From the NCBI GenBank assembly GCA_905221605.1, contig CAJNDS010001001.1, positions 800,049 to 864,048 of the forward strand: 64,000 nucleotides of DNA, read 5' to 3'. This DNA comes from Symbiodinium natans. Taxonomy: Eukaryota; Sar; Dinophyceae; Suessiales; Symbiodiniaceae. Of the stretch, positions 34,716 through 47,230 are shown one piece after another. The notes under the pieces were generated by a model. It saw only the letters and a program-made list of their open reading frames with translations. It was not told the DNA's origin and did not search any database. Each line of letters starts with the position of its first letter. Position 1 is the stretch's first letter. The position numbers were made by a program, and so were the translations under genes.

Positions 34716-37700
34716 TATGTAAGGAAGCTCCGCAAGTCGGAGTCGCTTGGCCTCCACAAACACCGCGGTGGGGGAGATCGGCACCACAGCCCCTGTGGAA
34801 CTCCGCGCGCGGAAGCCTCCAAAGTTTTGGGATGTTTAGGGCTCAGGGCTCTGGGTTTAGGATTTGTAGGGTTTAGGGTTGAGGATTCGCAGATTCAGGA
34901 TTTAAAGAGGTTTAGGATTTAGGCTCAGGGTCTGCAATTTTTCTTAAAAAGGAAGGAACTCGGTTGGTAAACCTAGGGCTCTGAGGAGGGGGCTGGAGAT
35001 CTCGGCTCCATAGCCTTAAGAGTTCTGAGGCTTGTGGGGATCGGGGCAGAATTCCGTGGCTTGAGGCAACAATCTTTGGTAAGTACAGCAGCCCTAAACC
35101 CTGAACCCTATACCCTACCCTCTAAACCCCATGCCCCAAACCCTAAAGCAACAGCAGCTTAAACGCTTGGGCATGCCCCTTAAAAGAAATTCAGGGGGTG
35201 TGGTGAAATACGGTGACATCCTTCCTTATATCCTCCTTCTATCGGCTACGGCGCAATGGCTTGGGGTTTTAAGGAGAAAGCTAGGGCCCCTCTTATCAGA
35301 GTTTACTCAGAGAAGCCTCGAAGAAAACCAGCCGAAAGCAGTGCAATCCCGCCCTCAAAGCGTGCGGAGCATTGCTAGTTCTTCGCAGGAAGTTGAGAGT
35401 TCCCCTAAACCCTAAACCCTAAACCCTAAACCCTAAACCCTAGACCCTAAACCCTAATCCCTAATCCCTAAACCCTAAACCCTAACCCTAAACCCCACTC
35501 AACCCTACGGCTGAGGGCCCGCGCGGTGCAGCACAACCGGAGTCTTGGGCCCGGGGTCACCTCCCAGAGATGCGGCGTGTCAGAGTTTAGGGTTTATAGG
35601 GTTTAGGGTTTAGGGTTTAGGGTCTAGGGTTTAGGGTTTAGGGTTTAGGGTTCATTGTTTAGGGTTTAGGGTTCCATGCACACAAGTCTCTCACAACCCT
35701 GGAATCACTTGAAGTCATGGTCATTCTCCGCTGCACCGCCGCATGGGGGCACCAGGCGTCCTCTCAGGACCAAGGCCTTTCAAAACCTGAAACCTAAGAC
35801 CTAAGCCAGAAGTCCTAGGGGTTAGGGTTTAGGGGGCTTAGGCCATAAGTTAACCCTAAACTCTAAACCCTCAACCCCAAACCTGAACCCTAAACCCTAG
35901 GAGAAAAAGTGGTGCCCCCTATTTGGGTTCCTAAATCTTTCAACTGTCGGAAAGATCAAAGAAGTCCCCCACCTTCCTACCGTCAAACGCTACGGGTCCA
36001 ATGTCGTAACCACCTAAGACTAGGCGGAGGCGCGCCTATGTAGAAGTAAGTCGCACTTTCCTGGGCTGCGCAGCATCTACATCCTAAGCCACGGGGGGAG
36101 GGTTTCCCAGGGGCTTTCCGCTCCGAATTGGATCGTGAGGATCATGTAGCTTCGGGAAACAAAAATGGCCCATGTGACCTGGGCTTCCTTGCCTCGGTAC
36201 CGAAATCAGAACCTTCCTGAGCCTTGAACACTCAGCCCGAAGCCCATGCAGCAAAGCCAAGAACTAGGCTGTAAACGCTATCCCCCTAACCCCTAGAAGA
36301 CCTCAACAATACGCTGCCCTAGACTGAGCAAACCTGGAACGGCTTCTGTTGGAGACCTTACCCCCCCGAAACCCCAAACCCTAAACTCTGAACCCTAATT
36401 AGGGCTTAGGGTTTAGGGTGTAAGTTCTTGGTACAAGACCCTCTTGTAGAACTCTTACCACACCTGCCAGAAAAAGGAGGTTTTGTGGCGGGGTTCTGGC
36501 GGAAAAGCCTTACCCTAAACCTTCAACCCTAAGCATCCCCAAACCCTAAACCCTAAACCCTAAACCCTAAACCCTAAACCCTAAACCCTAAACCCTAAAC
36601 CCTAAACTTAAACCCTCTTACACCATGAAGGTCAAGCTGCACCGCGCTGCGGAGTGGCACCTCCCATGGTCGGGAGACCTCGATGTGAGGACACACCAAG
36701 AACAACCACAGGCTCAGCGTTTCGGGGGTTTAGGGTTTAGGGTTTAGGGTTTAGGGTTTAGGGTTTAGGGTCTAGAGTTTCGACTCTCACGCTCGCACCA
36801 GGCCGGCAAGGCTTCGGTTGGTTCCTGGTCTGAAGTGACTCAAGATTCAAGACCGTCATCAGCTTCGATGGCGCATCAGCTGCCCCTGTTGACTAGAGTT
36901 TGGCGTTTAGGGCTTCAGGGTCTGTTGCTCATCTTGTATGTGCGCATGTGTGTGTATGTGTTTATTTAAGTTAACCCTAAACCCTAAACCCTAAACCCTA
37001 AGTGGGGGGGTTAGGGCATCGGGTTTAGGATATAGAGTTTGGGTGTACGGATCGAGCCCAGCATTCCTGCCCAGACTGCCGCTCTGTGAGCTCGCTGCGC
37101 GCTCACTGCGAGGGTTAGGGTTTAGGGTTAGGGTTTAGGGTTTAGGGTTTAGGGTTTAGGGTTTAGGGTTCAAGGGCTTAGGGTTTAGGGTTTAGGATTT
37201 AGGGTTTAGGGTTTAGGGTTTATAGGGTTTAGGGGAGTTGAAGCTTGTGTGGGTGCACCCTCTTTGTTCTAGGATGGCCCTTAAAACCCTCTGAAGAACC
37301 TTCCTACACAACGTCCTCTTAAACCCAATGATAGGGGATGACATAACATGTCCGGGCCTACCGAGTCCAGTGTCCTGCGGATTTGGAGCCTCTTGATCCT
37401 TCCCCTCCCTAAACCCTAAACCCTAAACCCTAAACCCTAAACCCTAAACCGTGGGGCTCTCTGCATCTCTCCGCCAGGACCCAAGTAATTGCTCCAAGCC
37501 CTCAAAATTCACAGATGGCCTTCCCAACGGAATTCGTGATATAGGGGCCTCCTTGATAATGAGGGTAGGGTTTTGCGGGGTTATTACAGTATGGTTATAT
37601 ATAGGGACCACAAGGGAATATTGGAAATTATGCCGACCCCTAACATGAGGCCCCGAGGGTTAGAGTAGTCTGTTTCGGGACACGCGGAAACCCCCCCCGC

Positions 37701-39251
37701 CCCCCAACAAACAAAAAAGGTGTAAGCCTATTTTTTTCGCTGCGACTCCCCCACGATTCGTGGAGGGCGGGAACCCGTGGCCGTTGCAAACCGTGCTCGT
37801 TGCTGTGAAGACTTGGTGTAAGTGGGACTCTAAACCCTAAACCCTGAACCCTGAACCCTAAACCCTAAACCCGCCCTAAACCGTAAACCCTAACCGGCAT
37901 TGCGGCCTCTGGGCTGATCAGGATTTCGGGATTTCTAGGTTCAAGAACAAACAAGGTCGCGGAAGCATTGGCTATTTCCGAGCAAAACAAAGGTTCACAC
38001 ATCGGAAGAGGGGGCGCTGAAACCCTGAACCCTAAGCCCTTGTGTAAACCCTAACACTAAACCCCTAGACCCTGAACATTATGGGGTGAAACGTCCTGAG
38101 ATGCTGCTGGGGTGGTGACTTAGCCTTGGAACCGCCGAGTTCAGGTGACAGCTCTAGCAGACTCAGGCATGTGGGAGACAGCTTTCGTATTCTTTAAGGC
38201 TCAAAGGACCCTCATACAGCTGGATTGGTACCTCCTGAGGAGGGCTCTGGGGTGTCAGTCCTAGCGTGTTGAGCGCCCGGGAGCCTTAGGGCACTGATGA
38301 CCTCAAGCCATATGGAGCTCTATTGCCGGTTACGTCCGGCTCTGGGGGACTTCAGAACACGAGCACGTACCCAAACCCCTCCGGGTTTGTGGCTGCGTTA
38401 GCCTGTTAAAGATAGACTTAGACCTCGCCATTCGAAGGTGCAAACCATCCGGCACCCAGAGATGAGCTTGATCTTTCAGCTGCTACATACATCCGCCTGA
38501 CCACCCTAAACCCTAAACCCTAAACCCTAAATCCTAAACCCTAAACCCTAAACCCTACACCCTAACCCCAAGCTGTGATCGTCTTTAAGGGCACGGACGG
38601 GTGGGGCCGAAGCTGGAAGACGTCAAGAAGCCCTAGACCTTAAACGGCTGGTTTTGGGGTCATTACAGTATAAGTATTTAGGGCCCATAAGGGAACCCTA
38701 TTAGTAATTCTTCCAACTCCTATAATTAAAGTCTGGGCGCTGGGAAGCTCTATCCGACAGTAGCCTATGCTTGCCGATGGCAGTGCAGCAGGTTTTGGCG
38801 CTATTTCATACACACCCACGTATCGAGATGCACTTTCCAGCGTGTATTATATACATATGTGCACATGTGTACACGCACATGCGTTCATACCATGTGCCAT
38901 GCGCAGTGGGCGCCGAGTGGAGTGCAGGACCGTGAGGGTCAAGCGAGGAAAGGGAGGAAAGGGACCTCGATATCGTGTCCGATCATGCATCTGCCACTCC
39001 TGCAAGCTCCATGAGGTGAAAGCGCAGCCTTTCCCGCCGTTCTCTACATTAAACCCTGCACACTAAATCCTGAGCCAGGGTTTAGGGTTTAGGGTTTAGG
39101 GTTTAGGGTTTAGGGTTTAGGGTTTAGGGTTTTATGGTTTAGGGTTTAGGGCTGAAAACTCGCCTCTTGTTTGCTCGCGAATGATAAAAATCTGCCTGGC
39201 TCGGACTGGAGCCACACATCCGAAACACGGCTACACCCTGTCGTTTCCGGT

Positions 39252-39495
39252 TTGGGTTTATGTAGGGTTTATATAGGGTTTACATAGGGTTTATATAGGG
39301 TTTATATAGGGCTTAGGGTTTATATAGGGTTTATGTAGGGTTTAGAGGTTTTTTGGCGTTACATAGGCTTTATATAGGGTTTATTTCGGGTTTATGGGGT
39401 TGATAGGGTTTAGAGGGTTTGGAGGGGTTAGAGGGTTTGGAGGGTTTAGAGGGTTTAGAGGGCTTACAGGGTTTATAAGTTTTCGGCTATATATA
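39252..39495. repeat. TTTATATAGGG variant array
   Basis: Repeated GGGTTTATATA units (with GGGTTTACATA and GGGTTTATGTA variants) give an 11-bp period, then GGGTTTAGA and GGGTTTGGA units. It lies about 100 bp from a standard TTTAGGG array at 39,077-39,152. Confidence 0.8.
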
Positions 39496-42129
39496 GGGTT
39501 TATAGGGCTTGCAGTTTAGTCTCGCCCCTCCACACGTACGCAGGCTTTGTTGTACGAGTCTTTCGCCCGACCACACTCTCAAACCTAAGCCGCAACGTGT
39601 GGAACTCAGCATATATTTGTGAAGGTTGAGCATGCCCGCCCATCCCCCTAGAATCACATAAGCCGTAAACCCACAGGCTTGTACCCGCCGCCTAAACTCT
39701 AAACCCGAAACCCTAAACCCTAAACTCTAAAGGCTACATCCTAAACACAGCAACGTGTATGGGCACCCTCGGGTCGGACCTATATGGGAGTCGGGCACGT
39801 AGAACTGGGACTAGGGTTTACCGCAAGCACCCAAAACCTACACTTTTGGAGGTGAACCTGAGAGTCCTATAACGTTGTCTACAATAAGAATCAACCCTAA
39901 AAGTTGGCTTTGGATTCTTAAGGTAGGGTGTTTACTTTCGTTCCGGGTGGGAAAGGGGTATAAACTATTAAAAGCCCTAAGCCCCACAGCTAAACCCCAC
40001 AACCCCACAACCCCAAACCCGAAACTTGGGCCCCACTCGCCCTTGCAGCGTTGTCCTTCTTAGCCTCTCGACATCCTTCATCCCAGCCAGGCAACACGCT
40101 TGGAGCGGCTCAACTGACATGGTTTCTTGCATTCCTTTGCCAAGACAGTGGGCTTGACCGTATTGCGCCGACTCTCCGGTACGGGATTTTGCCACATTCT
40201 GCTACGGTAGCATACCCCAGCATGTATAAACCCTATACGGTTTTTGGGGGTCCTAGAGCCTTAGCGCAGGCCCTAAACAAAGGCTTTGACTCAAGCAGCC
40301 CACCTTGGGCGCGGTCCTGACCCCACCATGAAACTCCAAAACGACAATGCCGAATCCGCAAGGTAAGTAAGCCCCAAACCCTAAACCCTCAACCCTCTCT
40401 CCCTAAACCCTACCTAGACTTTCTTGTAGGCAAGATGCTAGAACATGACCCAAAGGCTCTTGGGCCTTCAACACCCCAAGAATTGGAGACCCCAGAGCCC
40501 GCCGTAGGAGGTACCAATCCCTCCGTAGGAGGGTCCTCGCACATTACCCTAGCCAGTAAACCCTAACTAAACCCGTAAACCCGCAAACCCCTCAACCCGT
40601 AAACCCCTGAACCCTAAACTCCACAAAAATAAGCGACAGTCTTTGGTAGCCACCCATGGAATCCCGAGCCTGTCCTTTTTCTCATGCGACTCCACAACCA
40701 GATCTGGGGTTTGGGGCAACCCCAAAACCTTAGACGAAACCCTTAAGGGTCTTAGGGTGGATTTGGGGGGGTGCTCTCATTTGCAGCTCCTCCTACGTCA
40801 AGGCCCCCCAGCACCGGTTAGAGCCGCGCAGAGCCTTAAGGGCAGCATGGCTTGACCAAGCCACCCTCAGAAGTTCGCCATGCCTCCAAACGCATATATA
40901 AGCACATGGGGGCTCCGAGTTCCCCTCGACTCGCTCTGAGTTCAGGGCTCTCGAGAGCCGCCCCCACGTGGGAAACCGGAAGACATGGAGAGGGCTCACT
41001 GGGGATGTCTTCAAGCGGAAAGGCTCGCAGGTTTGCAGGTTGTTTTTTTTGGGTACTGGTATGTAGGGGTTCTACGTTCCCGACTCATGAGGGATATGGC
41101 AAGAGATGCCCCTATACTTATAACCCGACCGTAATAGAAGTACTCATGAACTTGCAGGTAGTGGTTCCTGGTATGGTGGAGGTGATATGAGGAACCTCAT
41201 TCCTAGAATTCCTTAGGAGCAGGAACAAGTGCGACGTACCTTTTGAGTTCGGGGGACTGAAGAATTCAGGTTACCTGAATCCTTAAGGACCCCAGAACTG
41301 GAGGCGGAGTCCCTCTCTCTCACAGGCAGAAGCAGAGTCCCTAAACCCTAAAGCCCTAGAACCCTAAACCCTTCAAAACCCTAAAACCCTAACACCGAAA
41401 AGCCGTTAAACCCGAAAACCCTAAAACCCTCAAAACCCGTAAGCCCTAAAGCCTGGAGGAGATGTTCGTAGGGTTCGTGTTGCACACTGATCCCGCTGAA
41501 GGTGCCTCAGCTTCGCCTCACCAGTCCGTTCGTTGGCATGTCAGCTGTGCATTCCCCTCGCCGAAGCAGGCTGCTGGGAGTTGCCCTCCAGGCTTCCCTT
41601 CCCCCATCAGCAGGCAAGGGGCTTCGAAAGTTTAAGGATTAGGGTTTAGGGTTTAGGGGCTTCTAGGGTGTTTCTAGAGGTTGTTGTAGGGGTTTCAGAG
41701 GGCTTGCAGGGTACTTTAGCACCTCCATCGCCCACTGAGAGGGGACAGCGGCGACAATGAATCGCGACCTGATCAGCAGAAATGGTCCCCTGTCGTCCCT
41801 TTTCCATCTGAGTTGCACCAAATTCAAGCAAAGAAGCGAACCCTTGTAACAGGACTCGCTCACGAATGAGATTCACAGATCAGGGCCTATAGAATGATTT
41901 AAAAACATACTGTCGTAATCATAGCCAACGCCCCTCAGGTAGGGCGGTCCGGTTTGGGGCTTTCATGGCTTACGGCCTCTTACGACCCCAAACCCTAAAC
42001 CCTAAACCCTAAACCCTAAAACCTAAAACCCTAAACCCTAAACCCTAAACCCACTCTTCTGTTCGGGCCTGGGAATCGAAGTGCAAGAGCAAATGAGGGG
42101 TTTGGGGCCTGAGGCGTCGCCAAACCTAT

Positions 42130-42306
42130 GGGGGGGGGGGGGGTGCCCTAAACCCTAAACCCTAAACCCTAAACCCTAAAACCCTAAACCCTAAACCCTA
42201 AACCCACTCGTCTGGGAATCGAAGTGCGAGGGGGGGGGGGGGGGGTGCCCTAAACCCTAAACCCTAAACCCTAAAGCCTAAAGCCTAAACCCTAAAGCCT
42301 AAACCC
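42130..42306. repeat. Duplicated unit: poly-G, CCCTAAA array, unique tail
   Basis: A poly-G run (42,130-42,143) followed by TGCCCTAAACCC repeats and then CCCACTCGTCTGGGAATCGA recurs with a second poly-G run (42,230-42,245). The tail also matches the sequence at about 42,049-42,093. This suggests tandem duplication of a unit containing telomere repeats. Confidence 0.6.
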
Positions 42307-43448
42307 TACTTTATCTCCCTCACTCCAAGATCGCATTCTCGGCAATCGTCCCTTGTCACTTCAACCCTATCGGCCCTATAAGCCCGATAAGCCCTATAAA
42401 ACCCGATAATACTCTCAAATACCCTACAATACCCTCTAATACCTTACAACCCTATAATACCCTATGAGAGACTATAAGTATAAGACCCTATTAAACCCTA
42501 TAAACCCCTACAAACCCTCCTGAACCCTAGAGAGCCTCAAAAAACCCAAATCAACCCCTGTCAATGAATCAAACTGAAGAGCTGCCATATCCCAAACCGC
42601 CACGTCGGTCAACTATGCAGGGCTGCGGGGTTTAGGGTGTATGCATGGCGTTGGGGGTTTAGGGTATAGGGCTAAGGGTTTAGGGTTGAGGGTGTGTAGG
42701 AACGTCTCAAGGACTGTGCCAGATGCTCATGCACTGCTAGCATGAGCCAAACGCCGAAGAAAGCTCCCGCGGAAGCCTTCAGGTTCGGTCATTGAACGAT
42801 TAAAACCCTATCTGTGGGTGAGGTTCTCATAAACCCAATGAGAGAAAACCCTGAAACGACCCAAGGGGCCCCCGCCAAATCGTGCCATAATGGGATACAA
42901 GCCTACACTTGTCACATATACACAAACCATATAACCCGAAAACCTAAACCTACTTACCCCTAAACCCCCAAATCCATATGCAATTGAGTCCCGAAACAGT
43001 TACTGGGATGGCCCTTAAAACCAACACATTACTAAATATGATGCTCTAAAACCCAATAAGGTAAACTATGAAATGTACCATAGGCCGACCTAGCGCACAT
43101 GCTAGACACGGAGTCTTTGCCCCTCTGTAAAGGGAGTAGGCCCACAGAACTTTGAAATTCCAAGGCAGTGCTAGTACGAGCCCCTCATAGCTACCCACCC
43201 CTACTTCTGAGTTCCAAAGCAACATAAATGAGCTGATAAGCTCTAGGGTTTAGAGTCTTCAATACTTATCGCAAGACATCTGCGCGGGGGAGGGGGAGGA
43301 GGGTGGGGCTGGCGCCAGGCACCGCTGCTTCGCACAGTCGGTGGTTGGTCAAAAAAACCTGTTCCCAAAGTAAGCCTCGGTGCCCCTTATACATCCAGAG
43401 GAATGCAAAATTGCCTTCTAGACCCTACATACCCTATAAACCCTACAA

Positions 43449-43502
43449 TATATATATATATATATGTATATATGTATATATGTATATATATATATATATG
43501 CA
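43449..43502. repeat. TA-rich microsatellite
   Basis: Alternating TATATATA with TATG interruptions. A similar but longer block lies at about 47,088-47,230. Confidence 0.85.
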
Positions 43503-44208
43503 TCCCCTATAACACGGACGACCTTGGAATTCAACCCTGCATATTTGTCGGGTTTGGGCTTTCTTCATGAGTTCGACGTGTCCGAGCCTGATCGCTCCTT
43601 TAAATGGGGCGAGCCCATGCTTCGTCGCAGCATGGGCACGAAGCAGGGCCTTCTGTAAAACCTTGTGCAGACATGCTACAGGATCCTGGAAAGTTCTTGG
43701 GGCCCCTAAACCCTAACCCTAAACCCTCAACCCTCAACCACCGGGGCATCCCAAGAAAGGCTGCCCTTTGGATCCTGAAAAAGTTGGTCCTCCTTAAAGG
43801 GTTTAAAAAAAAGGAATGCCCAGCCTCTCCCCCTGTCCCCCTTGAGGGTGTAGGGGCTTCACTGGGAGCGGCGGCTCTCCTCCCTGCCAGTAGCCATCAG
43901 GAGATATTCACTCAAACTGACACGAGACCTAGGGTTTAGGGTTTAGGGTTTAGGGTTTAGGGTTTAGGGTTTAGGGGAGTAACCCAAACAACAAGAAGGG
44001 TGCGTATAGGATGCGTAGGTGAACCTACAACACTGTAGGTTTTGGAGCTCTTCCGGTCGACCCTTTTGCCACTGGGCCTGGGGACTAGCCAATGCAAGAC
44101 AGAGTAAACAAACCCTAAACCCTAAACCCTAAACCCTAAACCCTCAACCCTCAACCCTCAACCCTCAACCCTAAACCCTAAACCCTAAACCAAGCTACTT
44201 CGCCCGCC

Positions 44209-44259
44209 TCGATAACACCCATGTGAGCCAAGCCAGGCCTGAAAAGCCCCCTGTACTCG
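44209..44259. repeat. Dispersed cassette copy 2 beside telomere-like arrays
   Basis: CTTCGCCCGCCTCGATAACA... to GCCCCCTGTACTCGT matches 22,552-22,618. It lies between a CCCTAAA array (44,108-44,192) and a TTTAGGG array (44,263-44,323). Confidence 0.7.
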
Positions 44260-44818
44260 TTAGGGTTTAGGGTTTAGGGTTTAGGGTTTAGGGTTGAGGG
44301 TTGAGGGTTGAGGCTTGAGGGTCATGATGGACCCTGAACCCTGAACCCTAGGGGGGGCAGTCCTCAGGGCAGCTTCGCGCTTTTTTTCGGGTGTTTAGGG
44401 CTTAGGGTTTAGGGTTTAGGGTTCAGATCCTGACCGTCTGACAGCTATATGAATCTCCAAATCAACTCCTGCGCACAGCGGAGGAGCCCACAAGGCTGTA
44501 GGGTTTAGGGTTTAGGGTTCAGGGTTTCGGGTGTAGGGTTTAGTCAGAAGTCCGACCACCATGTGCACCAGCATCGGGTTATCAGGAAAGATCGCTCTTT
44601 ATCCGTCGGGCGAGGCATCCACAAACCCCCCAAACACCTCAACAGGGTTTAGGGTTTAGGGTTTAGGGGTTGGGGGGTTTAGGGTTTATGTGACATGCGG
44701 AAAGATGGGGGGTCAGGGTGCTTAGGAGCGAGGGTCTGTGATCTCGGGTTCGGGTTTGGGAAGAGGGTTCAGATTTTAGGGCGGGGTTGCAGCCGAACTC
44801 TGATCTAAGGTGTACTGT

Positions 44819-44942
44819 TAGACTGAAGGTTCACGGGTACCTATAAGTAGGGTTACAAGTACGCTCAATAGGGTGAAAACTTATAACCATAGTTACGCTG
44901 CTTCTAACCCTACTGATAATACGCACATGAACCTCCAAGTAG
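44819..44942. mobile_element. MITE-like inverted-repeat element, type B, good copy
   Basis: The left end TAGACTGAAGGTTCACGGGT and the right end ACATGAACCTCCAAGTAG are inverted repeats. The inner arms GTAGGGTTACAAGTA and TTCTAACCCTACTG pair partly. It is 124 bp and is followed directly by CCCTAAA units. Confidence 0.75.
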
Positions 44943-45374
44943 CCCTAAACCCTAAACCCTAAGCCCTAAACCTCCAAGTAGAGCCTCGAAAAGCCCTAAA
45001 CACTTCCAAGTAGGGGGCTTGGTGTTCAGAGCTTAGGGTCTGTTCTTCCTTGTTGACGCCTATGCCCGAAAAAATGTCGCGGAACCATGTCGCGGAAGCA
45101 TGTACAAACAACTCCTTTCGGAGGAGTGAAGCCAGCCGTGCCATCTTGCCGCTGAATCCTGCGCAATGGGCGCGAGCGAGGTGAACTCTAGACACGATTC
45201 AACCCCAGCTACAATGAAGGCCTTGCACCCTGACCCCTAAACCCTAAACCCTAAACCCTAGCAAGCAGCATAAGCCACAGCGCATCCCAGAAGGGCAACC
45301 GAAGCTTCTGTCTCTGGTCTATGTGGGGTTTGCTTCGTGGAAGGATTTGGATCAAGCTTGAGGGCCGAAACCTT

Positions 45375-45476
45375 GCACCCTAAACCCTAAACAAACCTAA
45401 ACTCTGAGCTTAAAACGATAAGAGCGCACCCTAAACCCTAAACAAACCTAAACTCTGAGCTTAAAACGATAAGAGC
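45375..45476. repeat. 51-bp tandem duplication containing CCCTAAA units
   Basis: GCACCCTAAACCCTAAAC... to AACGATAAGAGC occurs twice in perfect tandem, offset 51 bp. Confidence 0.9.
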
Positions 45477-46149
45477 TTATGCTCTTGAGGGTTCCATGAG
45501 TGATGGAAGTGGGTCAACACGAATCCGGGTTTTCCAACCACTTGCAAATGACAAGGGGTCCTGTTGTCACAAAAAACCCCCTAAACCCAAGACCCGAAAC
45601 CCAGTGGAGCTTCTAAAGGAACCTGATCCCACCACTAGGGAAGAAGCATCCTGTGTTTTGAGTGTTTGGGGTGGGGGGGGGGGGGGGGTTGAGGTTTAGG
45701 ATTTAGGGCCCTTAAAGTATCCAAGCATTTAAGGTTTGGGGGACATCGCCACTTGCGAAAGGGTGGGCGTAGTCCTTTCGGACAAAAGCACCGGCGATCG
45801 AAATGCACGCCTCGCTCATGAGCTCATTTCCTGGGCGTGACTTCGTGAATGTCTGGCTTTATAGAAGTTGCTTTGCATGTTGTTTGCTTATAGACCCCTG
45901 GTAGTAGCTCTACTTTGGAAGTACCAAACCCCCAACAAAGGAACTACAATTCAGGGTCCAAAGGTTTGCGGGTTGAGGACTTTAAGGGGCGAAGCTTTTT
46001 GGAGTTTTCAGCATTTCGGGCCGGAATGCTCAAATTTACTGCTGCCCTTCTTCCCTGTTGTGGGCGACACACCTGCACAGCACACAGCGGGCTTGTGTAA
46101 TGTTATTCTTATTAGTGGTGATCCTTTTGCTATTGACATTGTTATTCCC

Positions 46150-46350
46150 GTGTGTTGTCGTCCTTGTTGTTGCTGCGCTTGCCGGTTGACATTACTGTTG
46201 TTGCTTTTGCGTTGCTGCCTGCTCCTGCCGCTGCTGCTGCTGCTGTTCCTCCTCCACCTCCTGCTGCTGCTGGGCCTTGTTGTTGGTGTTGGTGTTATTG
46301 GTGTTGTTGCGGCTGCTGCTTGCTGCTGCTGCTTGCTACTGCTGCTCAAG
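46150..46350. repeat. CTG/TTG-rich low-complexity tract
   Basis: Imperfect GCTGCTGCTG and TTGTTG repeats. They produce leucine-rich or glutamine-rich open frames on either strand. The translation is simple repeat and shows no domain. Confidence 0.75.
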
Positions 46351-47087
46351 GGAAGCTAACCAGAATTAAGGGGAACGAGGGCTCATGCTGATCCTGAGGT
46401 CCTGGGAAAAAGCGAACCCCAGCATGGTCTTTCCCTGGGCTCCCTATGAACTCTAACCCTGAGGCTTTGGTCATACGTAGAGGCCGAATACCCTAGCCCA
46501 AACAAGGTTAACCTATTTTATATATAGTAGGATTCTAAAAACCAAAAAGGTTAAAGGTTACCTAGCTAGTCCCTAAGCGTAAAGCCTTCGGGGCTTTTGG
46601 AGCCTCTACAAGTTTGAGCCTGAGGCTTTTAAGGTGCAGTTTGGAGACCTATAAACCCTAAACGCTTAGAGTTTAGGATTTAGGGTTTAGGGTTTCAGAA
46701 CCCTAAGCCCTCAACAACGCCGAGCGTCCGAGTGGGAGTTGCTCTTGGACACAGAGCTCATGACGCTGGGTAATCGCGAGCCACCGGCAGTCCTGAAAGA
46801 TCATCGCGGTTTAGGGTTTAGGGTTTAGGGCTTAAGGTTTAGTTTCGGGTTTAGGGTTTAGGGTTACAGGTCAACCTTAGCCTTCCAGACACCGAATGAT
46901 TCAGCTACTCTAGAGCGCCTAAGGTCCCCGGAAAGTTAGGGTCTACCGGGCTTCGATTCCCAACAACTGCTAAACCCTAAACCCTAAACCCTGAAACGTG
47001 AACCCTGAACCAAAAAAAAACCTAAGCCCGAACCACCTGCCAGACTTGAGATGGCGTTTCATGCGGTCCAAAGACAAATGGTTACAC

Positions 47088-47230
47088 ACACACACACATA
47101 TATCTCTCTATATCGATTATATATATACATATATACATATATACACATATATACATATATACATATAAACATATAAACATATATACATATATACACATGT
47201 ATACTATATATATATACACATATACACATG
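47088..47230. repeat. ACATATAT-type microsatellite
   Basis: CACACACACACA passes into ACATATATACATATAT repeats for about 140 bp. Open frames through it are artefacts of the repeat. Confidence 0.85.

Noticed and set aside
45868-46359. 163-residue leucine-rich open frame
   Set aside because: It is the translation of a CTG/TTG simple repeat. The opposite strand gives an equally open glutamine- and serine-rich frame.
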